Under the pieces are notes generated by a model that did not search any database, was not told the origin of the DNA, and saw only the letters and a program-made list of their open reading frames with translations. Position numbers and translations under genes: made by a program. Positions 40,608-49,745 of a stretch of 61,323 nt of DNA are shown in pieces. The number at the start of each line of letters is the position of its first letter. Position 1 is the first letter of the stretch. The stretch is from JAWBSP01 sp964632175 (lineage in GTDB: Archaea > Hadarchaeota > Hadarchaeia > Hadarchaeales > JAWBSP01): NCBI GenBank assembly GCA_964632175.1, contig CAZWBJ010000005.1, forward strand, positions 1-61,323. Reading direction: 5' to 3'.

Positions 40608-42098
40608 TCATTTAGAATCGCCTTCCAGTCCAGTGACGGACAGGAAGCGTAGGTAGGCATCTTCAATTTTTTCGCTGGCAGAGGGCTGGAAGGTTTCCAG
40701 CGGGAAGGAATTGCGTATGATCTCCCTTAAAGATTCGTGGGTCTGAAGCATTCCCATACCCACCGCCTGCACCAGGGCGTTCCCTGCGGCTGTGGCCTCG
40801 ACGGGTCCGGCGACGACCTCTAGCCCCGTGCAGTCTGCCGTCAGCTGATTCAGGAGCCGGTTCCTTGAGCCCCCGCCGACCACGTGTATCCGGTGAATTC
40901 TCCTCCCGGTAAGGTCCTGAAGCCTCTCGAGCACGTACCTGTATTTGAAGGCCAAACTTTCGAGAATGAGCCTCGTCATCCCTCCAATCCCCACAGGTTT
41001 CTTCTGGCTGGTTTCCTCCAGGTACCCGCCGATTTCCTCCACCATGTTCAAGGGCGAAACGAACCTGGGAGCATCTGGATCGATGAAGGCTGTGAAGGGC
41101 TCGGCTTCGCTTGCCAGCCTCGTCAATTCCTCGTAGGTGTACTCCTTTCCCTCCTCCTTCCAGACCCTCCTGCATTCTTCCAGCAGCCACATCCCCTGAA
41201 CATCGCGGAGGAGGCGGAACTTCCCAAAGGCCCCCCCTTCGTTGGTGAAGTTGTATTCGAGCGATTCCTTGTTGATCACAGGCTCCCTAACCTCCGCCCC
41301 CACAAGGGACCAAGTGCCCGAGCTGATGTATGCGCAGTCCTCCCCCGACAGAGGAGCCGCCGCTACAGCCGAGGCAGTGTCGTGAGAAGCCGTTGCCACC
41401 ACTTTCAGTTTTTCGGATCTCAACTCGGCCGCCAGGTCTCCGGTAAGTTCGCCCAGCACGGCCCCTGGTTCCACTATCTCGGTGAGGAAGTGAGTGGGGA
41501 TGCGGAGCATCTGGAGGAGTTCCTCATCCCAGCCCCTTTTGATGGGATTGTAGAACTGGGTGGTGGTTGCGTCGGTAAACTCACAGAGCGTCACCCCGGC
41601 GAGCCAGTGGGTGAAGAGATCGGGGATCATCAGTAGGTTTTGAGTGGCTTCCAGCAGGGGGCGGCGATCCCGGGCCAGCGAGTAGAGGTGGTAAAGGGTG
41701 TTTATGCGCATGAACTGGATGCCGGTTCTGAAGTATATCTCCTCCTTCGGCACGAGTCTGAAAACCTCCTCCATGATCCCCTCCGTCCGGGGATCCCTGT
41801 AGTGGTGGGGGTTCTCTAGGAGTCCCCCTGCCCGGTCGAGGAGGGCGAAGTCTATCCCCCAGCTGTCCACTGCCACGGAGCGGAGGTCGCTGAACCTGCG
41901 GCAGGCGAGGGAAATGCCCAGCTTCACCTCCCTCCAGAGGCTGAGGACGTCCCATAGGATACTCTTCCCCACTCTCACCGGAAGATTGGGAAATCTGTGA
42001 ACTTCCTCCATTTCCAGCCCCTCCTCCCTCAGTCTGCAGGCGAAAACCCGACCCGCCGTCGCCCCCAGATCTATGGAGAGGAAAACCGGGGCGCCCAT
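40608..42098 (-). CDS. FGGY carbohydrate kinase, rhamnulokinase-like
   Basis: 496 residues of the FGGY family. Rhamnulokinase-type motifs are FLSIDLGATAGRVFAC, VDSWGIDFALLD, ATASHDTASAVAAAP, ISSGTWSLVGAE, NFTNEGGAFGKFRLLRDVQGMWLLEE and IHVVGGGSRNRLLNQL. Such kinases phosphorylate ketoses at O1. It follows the nucleoside hydrolase by 23 bp on the same strand. The ketose substrate is not proven; a class II aldolase and ketose epimerase-like gene are encoded 7-10 kb away on the same strand. Confidence 0.88.
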   Translation of the reverse strand: MGAPVFLSIDLGATAGRVFACRLREEGLEMEEVHRFPNLPVRVGKSILWDVLSLWREVKLGISLACRRFSDLRSVAVDSWGIDFALLDRAGGLLENPHHYRDPRTEGIMEEVFRLVPKEEIYFRTGIQFMRINTLYHLYSLARDRRPLLEATQNLLMIPDLFTHWLAGVTLCEFTDATTTQFYNPIKRGWDEELLQMLRIPTHFLTEIVEPGAVLGELTGDLAAELRSEKLKVVATASHDTASAVAAAPLSGEDCAYISSGTWSLVGAEVREPVINKESLEYNFTNEGGAFGKFRLLRDVQGMWLLEECRRVWKEEGKEYTYEELTRLASEAEPFTAFIDPDAPRFVSPLNMVEEIGGYLEETSQKKPVGIGGMTRLILESLAFKYRYVLERLQDLTGRRIHRIHVVGGGSRNRLLNQLTADCTGLEVVAGPVEATAAGNALVQAVGMGMLQTHESLREIIRNSFPLETFQPSASEKIEDAYLRFLSVTGLEGDSK

Positions 42099-42121
42099 CC
42101 GGTTGTAGCCCGCTAAATTAA

Positions 42122-43018
42122 TTACACAAAGCCCAAGGTGCTTTTTACCAGATCCATGAGCGCCTGCCCATTGACCAGAAGCGGAACCTGCACCCTAACC
42201 CCGCCGGGGTGCACCAGAACTTTCCCCCTTCTCTCCCCGAGGTCGATGGAGATGCTGTATGTCCGGACCTCAAAGAGTTGGGGGGCCAAAAGATAGCTTA
42301 AGGCCGTCACGTCGTGGAGATGGGTTTCCCCCAGCTTTTTGAGCTGATATTCCACAAGCCTTTCCGCCAGCTCGGCGGCGGGGGAGAGGGGACTCCCCAG
42401 ACTTTTGGTAATCTTGAGAGAGGGATGTAACGTTGTGTCAAGGGGAACGAGCGTCAGAGGCACACCAGAGTGAAGAACAATATGAGCGGCCTCGGGATCC
42501 GTGTAGAAGTTGAACTCTGCATCTGGGGTCACGTTTCCCTTGGCCCATTCAGTCAGGCCCAGCACTCCCCCCATCACTATCAGCTCCTTGAGTCTCAGGT
42601 GCAGGTCCGGAATGGAAAGAAGGGCAACCGCAGCGTTGGTCAATGGCCCGGTGCACACGGCGATCGATCCCGTTGGGAGCTGGCGCCAGATCTCTAGGAA
42701 GTGGTTTACACCGGTGGACGGCTCCGGAAGCCCGCAGTTTCCCAGCCCGTCTTCCCCATGGATCTCCGGGCAGGTTCTGAGCTGCCTGACCAGTGGTCTG
42801 TCCATCCCTCTCCCCACGGGAATTTCTCCTCTTCCCATGAACTGCAAGATTCTGCGAGCGTTTGAACTCGTTTTCTCAACCTCCACGTTTCCTGCCACCG
42901 TCGTCACCCCGAAGACCCTAACCCCTGATTTCAGGGCCATCATCAGAGCCACGGCATCGTCTATACCCGGGTCCATATCCAGCAGGATCTCTGAGGTAGC
43001 TGTGGGGTTTGCTCGCAT
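42122..43018 (-). CDS. Nucleoside hydrolase (inosine/uridine-preferring type)
   Basis: 298 residues. The Ca2+-binding N-terminal motif is LLDMDPGIDDAVALMMAL (13-30). VTTVAGNVEVEKTSSNA and the VMGGVLG ... EFNFYTDPEAAHIVL segment are also typical. It splits nucleosides into base and ribose; here it may also act on modified nucleosides (inference). A TATA-like AATTTTGT about 25-30 nt upstream (43041-43048) suggests its own promoter for this gene and the kinase. Confidence 0.9.
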   Translation of the reverse strand: MRANPTATSEILLDMDPGIDDAVALMMALKSGVRVFGVTTVAGNVEVEKTSSNARRILQFMGRGEIPVGRGMDRPLVRQLRTCPEIHGEDGLGNCGLPEPSTGVNHFLEIWRQLPTGSIAVCTGPLTNAAVALLSIPDLHLRLKELIVMGGVLGLTEWAKGNVTPDAEFNFYTDPEAAHIVLHSGVPLTLVPLDTTLHPSLKITKSLGSPLSPAAELAERLVEYQLKKLGETHLHDVTALSYLLAPQLFEVRTYSISIDLGERRGKVLVHPGGVRVQVPLLVNGQALMDLVKSTLGFV

Positions 43019-43126
43019 TCACTCTGTCTCAGGCAAGGCTAATTTTGTAGACCTCATGCGACCTGCAGCCAGGGGACATGATTCAGGGCTGGAAAGAGGG
43101 CAAGCAAAAACCTTGAGAATGGTGCG

Positions 43127-44476
43127 CTACAACCGGCGGAGTAGATCCTTCTCGTGCTCAGGTAGCTTTTGCCCGTACTTGGATATCAACCGGGAAAGTA
43201 GCCCGGAAGGGTGCTCGGGAAGCTGGGCTAGGGAAAGCGTGAGTTTCTGCAGGTATCTTTGCTCGGCCGGAGGGATGTGCAGCTGAGGAGTACTTCCCAT
43301 GATTTCCAACGCCCTTGAACCCGCACGAATAATCCTTCTGTAAGGCTCCTTTTCCTCTACCACTTCCCTGGCTATCTGGAAGGCAGAGTGGGGCGAAAGG
43401 ATGAAGGCCTGTGGATCCCTATGAGCATCGGAGGCAACGAGCAGATCCCTGAGTTCCCTCTTCACCCCCTTCTCCCCCGCTGTGTTCAGCAGTCTGGTGT
43501 CGTAGGTAAGGATCTCCAAGAAAGTGGCGGGGGCCGAACCCCCGTAGAGCCTCACTCCTTCCACTTGCTCGTTTGACCACAGGTCGCACACGGAGGCGGT
43601 GATGTTCCCCACGAGACTTGAGTGGGCGCAAGCCGAGCTCTTCCCTTCCATAGAGACGGGAAAGCCCGTGATGATCTTGACATAAACATTTTCGTAGGCG
43701 CAGTCCTTTCCAGGCCCCTTAGCCCCCTCCTCGAAGGATCGCAGAGTTCTTGGAAGAGTCATTGCCCGCACCGTCGCCGCAAGTACATGTGGTACCTGTC
43801 TTTTAACCACGCCCCCCGCCAAGATCATGGCAGTGTTTCCGAAACCGCAGGCCGAATCCCCGCCAGGCAAGCACCGGGAGCCGCAAATCCTAACGATCTC
43901 CCTCCACAATTCACCCACATCTAGGGTGGCGAGGAGCAGGGAGCCGACTATCCCTTCCAGATCTCCCCTTATCAGCGATTCGTTGAAGAGAACCTTTCCC
44001 CCTATGGACTCGATGGAGAGCACATTGGCCCCTCTTTCCGCGCAGACCTCAAAGCTCTCAAGCATCTTGGCGAGGGCTTCTTCGGTCGTTACCTTTTTGG
44101 CCCCCCTGATGTCGGCGACGGTCACCCTCAGTCCCAGCTTTATCCCATACCCGGAGTGATACTCCTCCATCAGTGCGGCATGTTGCTCCACCACCTCCCC
44201 GGCCAGTGTGGGATTCAAGGTGAGGTGGTAGCTCAGCTCGAGATCTAGCTGGAGTTCCTCCAGACCGAGGTTTACTCCCCTGTCGAGAGCCTCCCTCAGC
44301 AGAAGGGTGTAGAGCTCGGGTAATCTTTCCACCTCTTCCTCCTGCTCTCTGGGTAGCCAGTATTTCAGTTCCGGAATCACCCTTCCCGCCCCCACCTGCA
44401 GCCCCAGTCCGTACCGCAGCGGGTGGACAGCCTCCCCGAAGATCAGCTCATCAGGGGTGTTGTAGGCGAGCCTCAA
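43127..44476 (-). CDS. mtaB: Methanol:corrinoid methyltransferase MtaB homologue
   Basis: 449 residues, aligned by eye with MtaB along its length: TPDELIFG ... YGLGLQVGAGRVIPE, MEEYHSGYGIKLGLRVTVADIR, GGDSACGFGNTAMILAGG, EEGAKGPGKDCAYENVYVKIITGFPVSMEGKSSACAHS. The three zinc ligands known in Methanosarcina MtaB (Glu, Cys, Cys) fall at E156, C210 and C259 with the same Cys-Cys spacing of 49. It activates a C-O bond and transfers methyl to a corrinoid protein. Its ATG overlaps the stop of the UroD-type gene. Substrate here may not be methanol, given the sugar-enzyme neighbours. Confidence 0.92.
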   Translation of the reverse strand: MRLAYNTPDELIFGEAVHPLRYGLGLQVGAGRVIPELKYWLPREQEEEVERLPELYTLLLREALDRGVNLGLEELQLDLELSYHLTLNPTLAGEVVEQHAALMEEYHSGYGIKLGLRVTVADIRGAKKVTTEEALAKMLESFEVCAERGANVLSIESIGGKVLFNESLIRGDLEGIVGSLLLATLDVGELWREIVRICGSRCLPGGDSACGFGNTAMILAGGVVKRQVPHVLAATVRAMTLPRTLRSFEEGAKGPGKDCAYENVYVKIITGFPVSMEGKSSACAHSSLVGNITASVCDLWSNEQVEGVRLYGGSAPATFLEILTYDTRLLNTAGEKGVKRELRDLLVASDAHRDPQAFILSPHSAFQIAREVVEEKEPYRRIIRAGSRALEIMGSTPQLHIPPAEQRYLQKLTLSLAQLPEHPSGLLSRLISKYGQKLPEHEKDLLRRL

Positions 44477-45606
44477 CTTCCGATCCTCCCGAATCTCTTT
44501 CTGGCTTGGAGGAAGGCAAAGAGGTTTTCGGGCGGCGTGTCGTTAACGATGGCGTTGGTGGGGGCGAGGATGAGGTGGGGGGTAGCGGTTTCTATGAGCT
44601 TTTTGGTGTACTCCAACACCTCCTCCGGACGGCAGAAGGGGTGCCTCTGAACATCGAAACCAGTACAGGCAGCAAACCTTCCCCGGTACCTCTCGATGGT
44701 CTGGAATGTGTCCATCGCTCCGGGCTGGAGGGGATGGATGGCGTCGAAGCCGCAGTCAACCAGCGAGTCTAGGAGCGGGGCAATGTTGCCGCAGGAGTGT
44801 AGGATGACGTAAAGCCCCCTCTTCTTTGCTACCTGCACCATGGTCCTCAACCTTGGGATAATGAGCTCCGAGTGGTGCTTGGGGGAAATCATCGGACCAA
44901 TCTGGGTTCCATAATCGTCTCCGAGGATGATCCCGTCCATCCCCAGTCTGGCCGTTTCTTCGATAGCCTCGGTCCAAAAGTCGACGGAGAAATCCAGCAG
45001 CCTCTCCACGAAGGATCTGTTTTTGTAAATCGCCATTAGAAGCTCGCTCAGGGGGTAGAGGGCGTGGGCCGTTTCCCAGGGCCCGGTGATCCAGGCGAAG
45101 GAAGCTAGATCTCTAAACCTCCTCAAAAGGGGCGCCACCAGGATTTTTGGAAGGAAAGAATGGAAGTTCGGCTTTGCAAATTTCTCGAGATCCTCCTCGC
45201 TTTTTATGAGCCGAAAGGTCTCCTCCCTCTGATCCACGAAGTCCTTCATGATGTGCCGCGTGCCGAACCAGTCAGTGTAGCTTCCCCCTCGAAGGTCGGT
45301 GGACACATGTGGGGAGAGCGCCGGAAGCCAGAAGCTCAAGACATCGGTTCCCAGTTTGAGGCTGAGGAAGTGTGCGTCGTATCCCACGATGAAGGAGTGG
45401 AGGAGCAGCTGGCGGGTTGCAGGGGGAAGGGGGCGCGTGTACGCCCTCAGCATCGCCCAAAGGAGGAGGTTGGTTCTGGAGGTGCAATGGTATTCCCTTA
45501 CCAGCCTGAAGTGGATTCCGGGTTGAAACCAGCTGTCCAAGTAGAGGGGAATCATGTCGGGGGTGTCCCCCTCCAGAACCGCCAGCACCCTGTCCCGTGG
45601 CTTCAC
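44473..45606 (-). CDS. UroD-family methyltransferase, MtaA-like
   Basis: 377 residues of the uroporphyrinogen-decarboxylase fold. The zinc-site motif HSCGN (His270, Cys272) and a later Cys in AACTGFDVQ match the corrinoid-dependent methyltransferase branch rather than true heme-pathway UroD. GTG start with GGAG 7 nt upstream and a TATA-like CTATTTAG near 45622-45632. First gene of the unit UroD-MtaB-(nucleosidase-kinase). It may pass methyl from the corrinoid protein to CoM or a pterin. Confidence 0.85.
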   Translation of the reverse strand: MKPRDRVLAVLEGDTPDMIPLYLDSWFQPGIHFRLVREYHCTSRTNLLLWAMLRAYTRPLPPATRQLLLHSFIVGYDAHFLSLKLGTDVLSFWLPALSPHVSTDLRGGSYTDWFGTRHIMKDFVDQREETFRLIKSEEDLEKFAKPNFHSFLPKILVAPLLRRFRDLASFAWITGPWETAHALYPLSELLMAIYKNRSFVERLLDFSVDFWTEAIEETARLGMDGIILGDDYGTQIGPMISPKHHSELIIPRLRTMVQVAKKRGLYVILHSCGNIAPLLDSLVDCGFDAIHPLQPGAMDTFQTIERYRGRFAACTGFDVQRHPFCRPEEVLEYTKKLIETATPHLILAPTNAIVNDTPPENLFAFLQARKRFGRIGS

Positions 45607-45652
45607 AGACTCCTAGATCGGCAACTAAATAGGAGAATTATTGGAGCGCGTT

Positions 45653-46717
45653 CTAGCGCGAAAGAGCGGAGGATTCACCAGCCTTGGCATCTCCGGTCAA
45701 CCTCGCGAGATCCTTCCACCCGTCCACCCGATGAAGAACCTGAACGCCCGAACCAAACTGGTCCCAGTCCGAAACGAGCTTCACCTCCCTCCCGTCATAT
45801 CTGTAGATATTGGCGACCCCCTCGGGGGTCTCCCCGAAACCAGGCGCATCCCCACCGGTCCCGAAATAGAGGAACTTGCCATCAGTTTCCATGGAGATGA
45901 TGGGCGCAGGTGCCTGATAGACGAGTTCCCCCCTTATGTTACCTTCCCCTCTCCATCGCCTGAGTTCCCCACATTGGTAACCCATGTAGAGCTCACCCCT
46001 GTAGACCTCCATTTCCCAAAGGTTTCCGTCGTAGTAATCTCCCACTATTTCCCAGTTCCGTCCATCGCCGGAGACCCATATCCTTCCCTGGTAGGCAGCG
46101 GCATAGAGCTGTCCCCTGTACTCCTCGAAGTCGTAGATGCAGGAACCCGTTTCATAGGGCTGGACGCGGTAGAGTTGCTTCCCATCCCAAAGCGCTATCA
46201 AGTCCCAAAAGGTATCCCCTATAACGAGATTTCCCTTGAAGATGGCAAGCGATCTCGTTCCATATCCTCCTCCATACATCCATCCCCACGGGTACCACTG
46301 CTCGTCCACCACGAGCTCCCAGCTTTTCCCTCCACGGTATCTGTAAACCCGCATGCCATTCAGTGAAGTTCCTGCATAAAGATCCCCCTTGTATACGATC
46401 AGGGCGTTCACATTGTGATCTAGGCCATCTCCGACCAAGCTCCATCCCCTCCCGTCGAACTTCCAAACTTGGCCAACCCCACTTCTAATCCCAAACCCGG
46501 TTGTAACCCCCACGTAAAGCTCTCCTCGATACTCCACCATGGAGAGAACCGAGTAACCAAGGACGGGTGAGATCGGAATCCACCTCCCTTCGTCATATAG
46601 GTAAACTCTTCCGGGATTGCTCGAACCGGCAAGTAACACGGGAGGCGAGTCAGCCGGAACCGGGGAAGCCAGCTCTAGCAGAAGAAGAACCGCTAGAACT
46701 GGCACGAGGGTTCTCAC
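45653..46717 (-). CDS. Secreted beta-propeller protein
   Basis: 354 residues. A signal peptide (RTLVPVLAVLLLLELASPVPADS) is followed by six to seven short repeats of the form (E/I)YRGELYVG...: VEYRGELYVGV, VYKGDLYAGT, IFKGNLVIGD, EEYRGQLYAA, EVYRGELYMGY, DGKFLYFGTGG, each with a following W or Y strand. GTG at 46717 lies 20-28 nt after TATA-like TTTATA (46737-46745), so it is preferred over the ATGs at 46765-46768. Exported Kelch/propeller-like protein of unknown ligand, located between the methyltransferase genes and a polyprenol-kinase-like gene. Confidence 0.8.
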   Translation of the reverse strand: MRTLVPVLAVLLLLELASPVPADSPPVLLAGSSNPGRVYLYDEGRWIPISPVLGYSVLSMVEYRGELYVGVTTGFGIRSGVGQVWKFDGRGWSLVGDGLDHNVNALIVYKGDLYAGTSLNGMRVYRYRGGKSWELVVDEQWYPWGWMYGGGYGTRSLAIFKGNLVIGDTFWDLIALWDGKQLYRVQPYETGSCIYDFEEYRGQLYAAAYQGRIWVSGDGRNWEIVGDYYDGNLWEMEVYRGELYMGYQCGELRRWRGEGNIRGELVYQAPAPIISMETDGKFLYFGTGGDAPGFGETPEGVANIYRYDGREVKLVSDWDQFGSGVQVLHRVDGWKDLARLTGDAKAGESSALSR

Positions 46718-46736
46718 TGTTGATTTTTCCCTAACG

Positions 46737-46745
46737 TATAAATCT
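46737..46745 (-). promoter_or_regulatory. TATA-like box of the beta-propeller gene
   Basis: AGATTTATA on the minus strand, 20-28 nt before the GTG at 46717; this supports leaderless translation from that GTG. Confidence 0.5.
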
Positions 46746-46815
46746 CTTTTGCAACAAGATGCCATCATGCATTTAGGGCCAGCAAGTTCAGCCAGCTGGA
46801 TTTCCCAATCTCCGG

Positions 46816-47736
46816 CTAGAGGGGGATAGAGAGGAGCATTCCCGAGAGAATGGGAAGGAGTAGGTTGTCGCTCATCAGGAGCGGGAAGGATTCGAAGATC
46901 ATCACCGAGCCCGCCACGAGGACGGCCAGCTCGGGCCGAAAACCGAAGGTAAGTACAATTAAAAGAGAGACGATGAAGGCCCCCAGTGATCCCTCTAGCG
47001 ATTTGGAGGGGTTGTGGCTCCAGCGGTAGAGTCCAAATCTTCTCCCTATGGAGGCCGCGGTCGGGTCGGCGATGGCAAGGATGAAGAGGGAGGCGAGCGC
47101 CGCCTTGAAGGGGAGGGAGAGGAAAACCACCGTCACCCCCAGCAGGGCAAAGAAGCCAGCCGTGTAAAGTCTGATTTCCTCTCCCCTGGCGGCCGTTCCA
47201 ATTCCCCGATGAACCAGCTGAATTAGGAACTCGGTCACCTTTCCCTCCCTGAGTAGGGCGAAGAGTCCGCGCACGTCGAGAAAGCTCTTCGGCGGTGGGT
47301 GAGTGGTCCTCACCACCTCCGAGAAGAGGAGGGAAATTATGACGAAGGAGAGGCAAAGGAACCCGAGGTCGGGATTGAGGAGGAAGGAGACCCCAATGAG
47401 GCAGAGTACAGAGGGGTGGTAGATCGACCGGTAGGTTTCCGGTCTGAGTCGGGAGGAGAGGTGGTAAGCGGAGGTGACGGCGGCGAAGGCTCCAAGGAAG
47501 ATTCCGAGGAGGGAGGGGAGGTTGGAGAGGAGGAGTTCCATGAGCCAGCGCGTCTCCGACAAGTAGAGCTGGAAGTCGAAGCGGTAGAGGGAGAAGACCA
47601 AGAGAAGGGAAAGGAGGGGGGAAAGGATCCTCGCCCTTTTTGACCTTAGGCGCTTGAGGAGATAGTAAAGGGAGATCGCCAGGGCTACAAAGAAGATCCA
47701 GGCACCACCGATCTTGATAGCTAGGCGGGATATCAT
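46816..47736 (-). CDS. Polyprenol/dolichol-kinase-like membrane protein, paralogue 2
   Basis: 306 residues, about nine transmembrane helices. ILAIADPTAASIGRRFGLYRWSHNPSKSLEGSLGAF and IFESFPLLMSDNLLLPILSGMLLS mirror the protein at 18977-19861. The canonical Gly of GDPTA is Ala here (ADPTA). The ATG at 47736 is chosen because the frame otherwise runs into tRNA-Ser. Like paralogue 1, it lies directly beside a tRNA gene. Confidence 0.8.
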   Translation of the reverse strand: MISRLAIKIGGAWIFFVALAISLYYLLKRLRSKRARILSPLLSLLLVFSLYRFDFQLYLSETRWLMELLLSNLPSLLGIFLGAFAAVTSAYHLSSRLRPETYRSIYHPSVLCLIGVSFLLNPDLGFLCLSFVIISLLFSEVVRTTHPPPKSFLDVRGLFALLREGKVTEFLIQLVHRGIGTAARGEEIRLYTAGFFALLGVTVVFLSLPFKAALASLFILAIADPTAASIGRRFGLYRWSHNPSKSLEGSLGAFIVSLLIVLTFGFRPELAVLVAGSVMIFESFPLLMSDNLLLPILSGMLLSIPL

Positions 47737-47762
47737 GCGAAACTCGCACCAACGATATTTAG

Positions 47763-47847
47763 CGCCGGGGAGGGGATTTGAACCCCTGCGGCCCAAAGGG
47801 CCACACGCTCTCCAGGCGTGCGCCTTACCAGGCTAGGCTACCCCGGC
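47763..47847 (-). tRNA. tRNA-Ser (anticodon GGA)
   Basis: Acceptor GCCGGGG/CCCCGGC, anticodon stem CACGC/GCGTG with loop CTGGAGA (GGA), a long variable arm (TGGCCCTTTGGGCCG), T-arm AGGGG-TTCAAAT-CCCCT and discriminator G, the serine identity base. CCA not encoded. Confidence 0.95.
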
Positions 47848-47881
47848 ATAAAAAATTTCGCTTTGCAGGGGAAAACCGCAA

Positions 47882-48718
47882 TCAGAGAACTCTCTCGATG
47901 GCCTTGAGGTTGTCGATGCATTCCTTGGCGTAAACATCGAAGAGCTCAGGGCAAACCTCCTTGGTCAGGGCATCATAGGGATCGGCAAGCGGGGGGAGAG
48001 GTTCCATGGCAAGATAGCGCTCATACCCGATTTCCTTCAACGACCTCATGATGGCCTTGAAGTCCGTGTGGCCTCTGCCCACGGACTGGCGGTTGCTGTC
48101 GGCCACGTGCATGTGGATGAGCATCCTTCCCGCCCTCCTGACGGCGGCGGCTGGATCGGCCTCCTCTATGTTCATGTGGAAGCAGTCCAGCATGATTTTA
48201 GTGTTCTCGACCGCGACCTCCTTCACGAATTCTAGCGCCTGTTCAGCGTTGTTGAGGAGATGAGTTTCGTACCTGTTTATGGGCTCCACCGCCACCTCTA
48301 TCCCCTTTTGTAGGGCGTACTCCGCCACCCTTCTCACCGACTCCACCGCCCACTCCCACTCCTTCTGCCGTGTGGCTAGGGACTTGGTCTTTCCCACGGG
48401 AGAGGGGACCACCACCACGAGTGGCGCCCCAACCGCGGCAGCAAGGTCCGTACAACGATTAACGTACTTCACCGCTCTCTCCCTTGCACGCTCATCGGGG
48501 TTGGAGAGATCTCTCTCCTCGGTGGGCCAGGGATATATCCCGTCCACCGAGGCCACCTCCAGCTTGTACCTTTTTACGAGATCACGTACCCTCTTGGAAT
48601 TGTACTGGTCTGGCTCCCCCTTCAGGGAGATTCCATCGTACCCCAGCCGGGAGAGGCGCTTTACGGTTTTTTCTAAGGGCTCCGTCCCGTAGATCCAGTT
48701 CATCACGCTGTACTTCAT
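47882..48718 (-). CDS. TIM-barrel sugar isomerase/epimerase
   Basis: 278 residues of the xylose-isomerase-like/AP-endonuclease-2 superfamily. EVAVEPINRYETHLLNNAEQALEFV with the catalytic Glu, KIMLDCFHMNIEE, IHMHVADSNRQSVGRGHTDF and AMEPLPP supply the metal ligands. It resembles D-tagatose/psicose 3-epimerases. It starts 57 bp after the end of the decayed dehydrogenase on the same strand. A role in preparing a ketose for the kinase/aldolase pair is inferred. Confidence 0.85.
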   Translation of the reverse strand: MKYSVMNWIYGTEPLEKTVKRLSRLGYDGISLKGEPDQYNSKRVRDLVKRYKLEVASVDGIYPWPTEERDLSNPDERARERAVKYVNRCTDLAAAVGAPLVVVVPSPVGKTKSLATRQKEWEWAVESVRRVAEYALQKGIEVAVEPINRYETHLLNNAEQALEFVKEVAVENTKIMLDCFHMNIEEADPAAAVRRAGRMLIHMHVADSNRQSVGRGHTDFKAIMRSLKEIGYERYLAMEPLPPLADPYDALTKEVCPELFDVYAKECIDNLKAIERVL

Positions 48719-48774
48719 ACTCTCCTACACAACTCTTCTTAAGTGGGTCTCATTCCGTGTACATTTCCAAGTAA

Positions 48775-49745
48775 TCAGCTGGAGGGTGGGGGATTTCTCT
48801 CCGCGAGGGCCTTCCCTAGCTTGTTTGCAACAATCAGGGCGTATCTCTCTATCGCCTCTTCCGTTATCCATGCGACGTGGGGAAAGGAGAAGATTTGGCT
48901 CCCCCTGTGTAGGCGGCGAGCAGGGTGAGGTCTTCTCCGTGGGGGCTCCCCCATAGCACATCCGCGGCGTAACCGGCGATTTTCCCGCTCTTCAACCCCC
49001 TTAGGATGGCACGCTCGTCCACTATCGCCCCCCTAGCGGTGTTGACGATGTATACTCCTTCATTATTCTCTTGACGGCCTCAGAACCCACCATGCCCCTC
49101 GTTTCGTCCGTGAGACAGGGATTATGCCGATGAAGAGATGGCTTCCAGATAATCCCCTGTGAGCTCCGCCCGCATTCCATCGCCTTGTCAGGGTGCATGT
49201 AGGGGTCGTACCCGATGACCCTCATTCCAAGTCCCCTCCCTATCCTGCAAACCCGCAACCCGATTCTGCCCACCCCACCACGCAGAGCGTCCGACGAAGA
49301 ATTCCTCCAAGCTCCCGGTTCATTCCAGTGGTGAGCTCTTCCCACGGGGGCTTGTTCTCCAAAACTGCCTTAGCGTACCAGTTCACCTTCTTACCAGAGC
49401 GGGCAGGAGTGCCCAGGCGAACTCCGCCACCGTGCAGGAGCTAGCGCACAGGCTGTCGGTCGCCGCTTCAAAATTCTTTATCCCCCCGATCCTCGGCAAG
49501 GTCTATGTGGTCGAAGCCCATGCTGGGAGTGACCAAGGCCTTGAGGCAGGGAAGGCGTTCCGAATCATCTTTCCCGTGACGGGGAGCCAGTGTGAGACCA
49601 CCACGGCATCGTAGTCCCCACTCATCTCCTTGGTGAGCCCCCGCACGTCCGGGGGTTTCTTCACCACCTCAAACCTCCTGCCTAAGGCCTCTCGCATAAG
49701 TTTCACGGCGGGGTGTTTCACCGCCACGAGAATTCTGGATTTCAT
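48775..49745 (-). pseudogene. Decayed D-2-hydroxyacid dehydrogenase
   Basis: Pieces of a SerA-type dehydrogenase occur in order but in different frames. They are an intact N-terminus MKSRILVAVKHPAVKLMREAL ... SHWLPVTGKMI; then, shifted, LKALVTPSMGFDHIDL; then the NAD motif GVGRIGLRV ... GLGMRVIGYDPYM; then NTARGAIVDERAILRGLKSGKIAGYAADVLWGSPHGEDL; and an ending ALAERNPPPSS. At least three frameshifts separate them. The start overlaps the moeB stop (ATGA), so it was once a working operon member. Confidence 0.85.

Noticed and set aside
44473..45606. True uroporphyrinogen decarboxylase of heme synthesis
   Set aside because: The HxC zinc motif and coupling to mtaB place it with corrinoid methyltransferases.
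46718..47752. A 699-residue fusion of the propeller protein with an upstream region
   Set aside because: The upstream part is the antisense or other-frame shadow of the polyprenol-kinase-like gene; the propeller has its own signal peptide, TATA box and GTG start.
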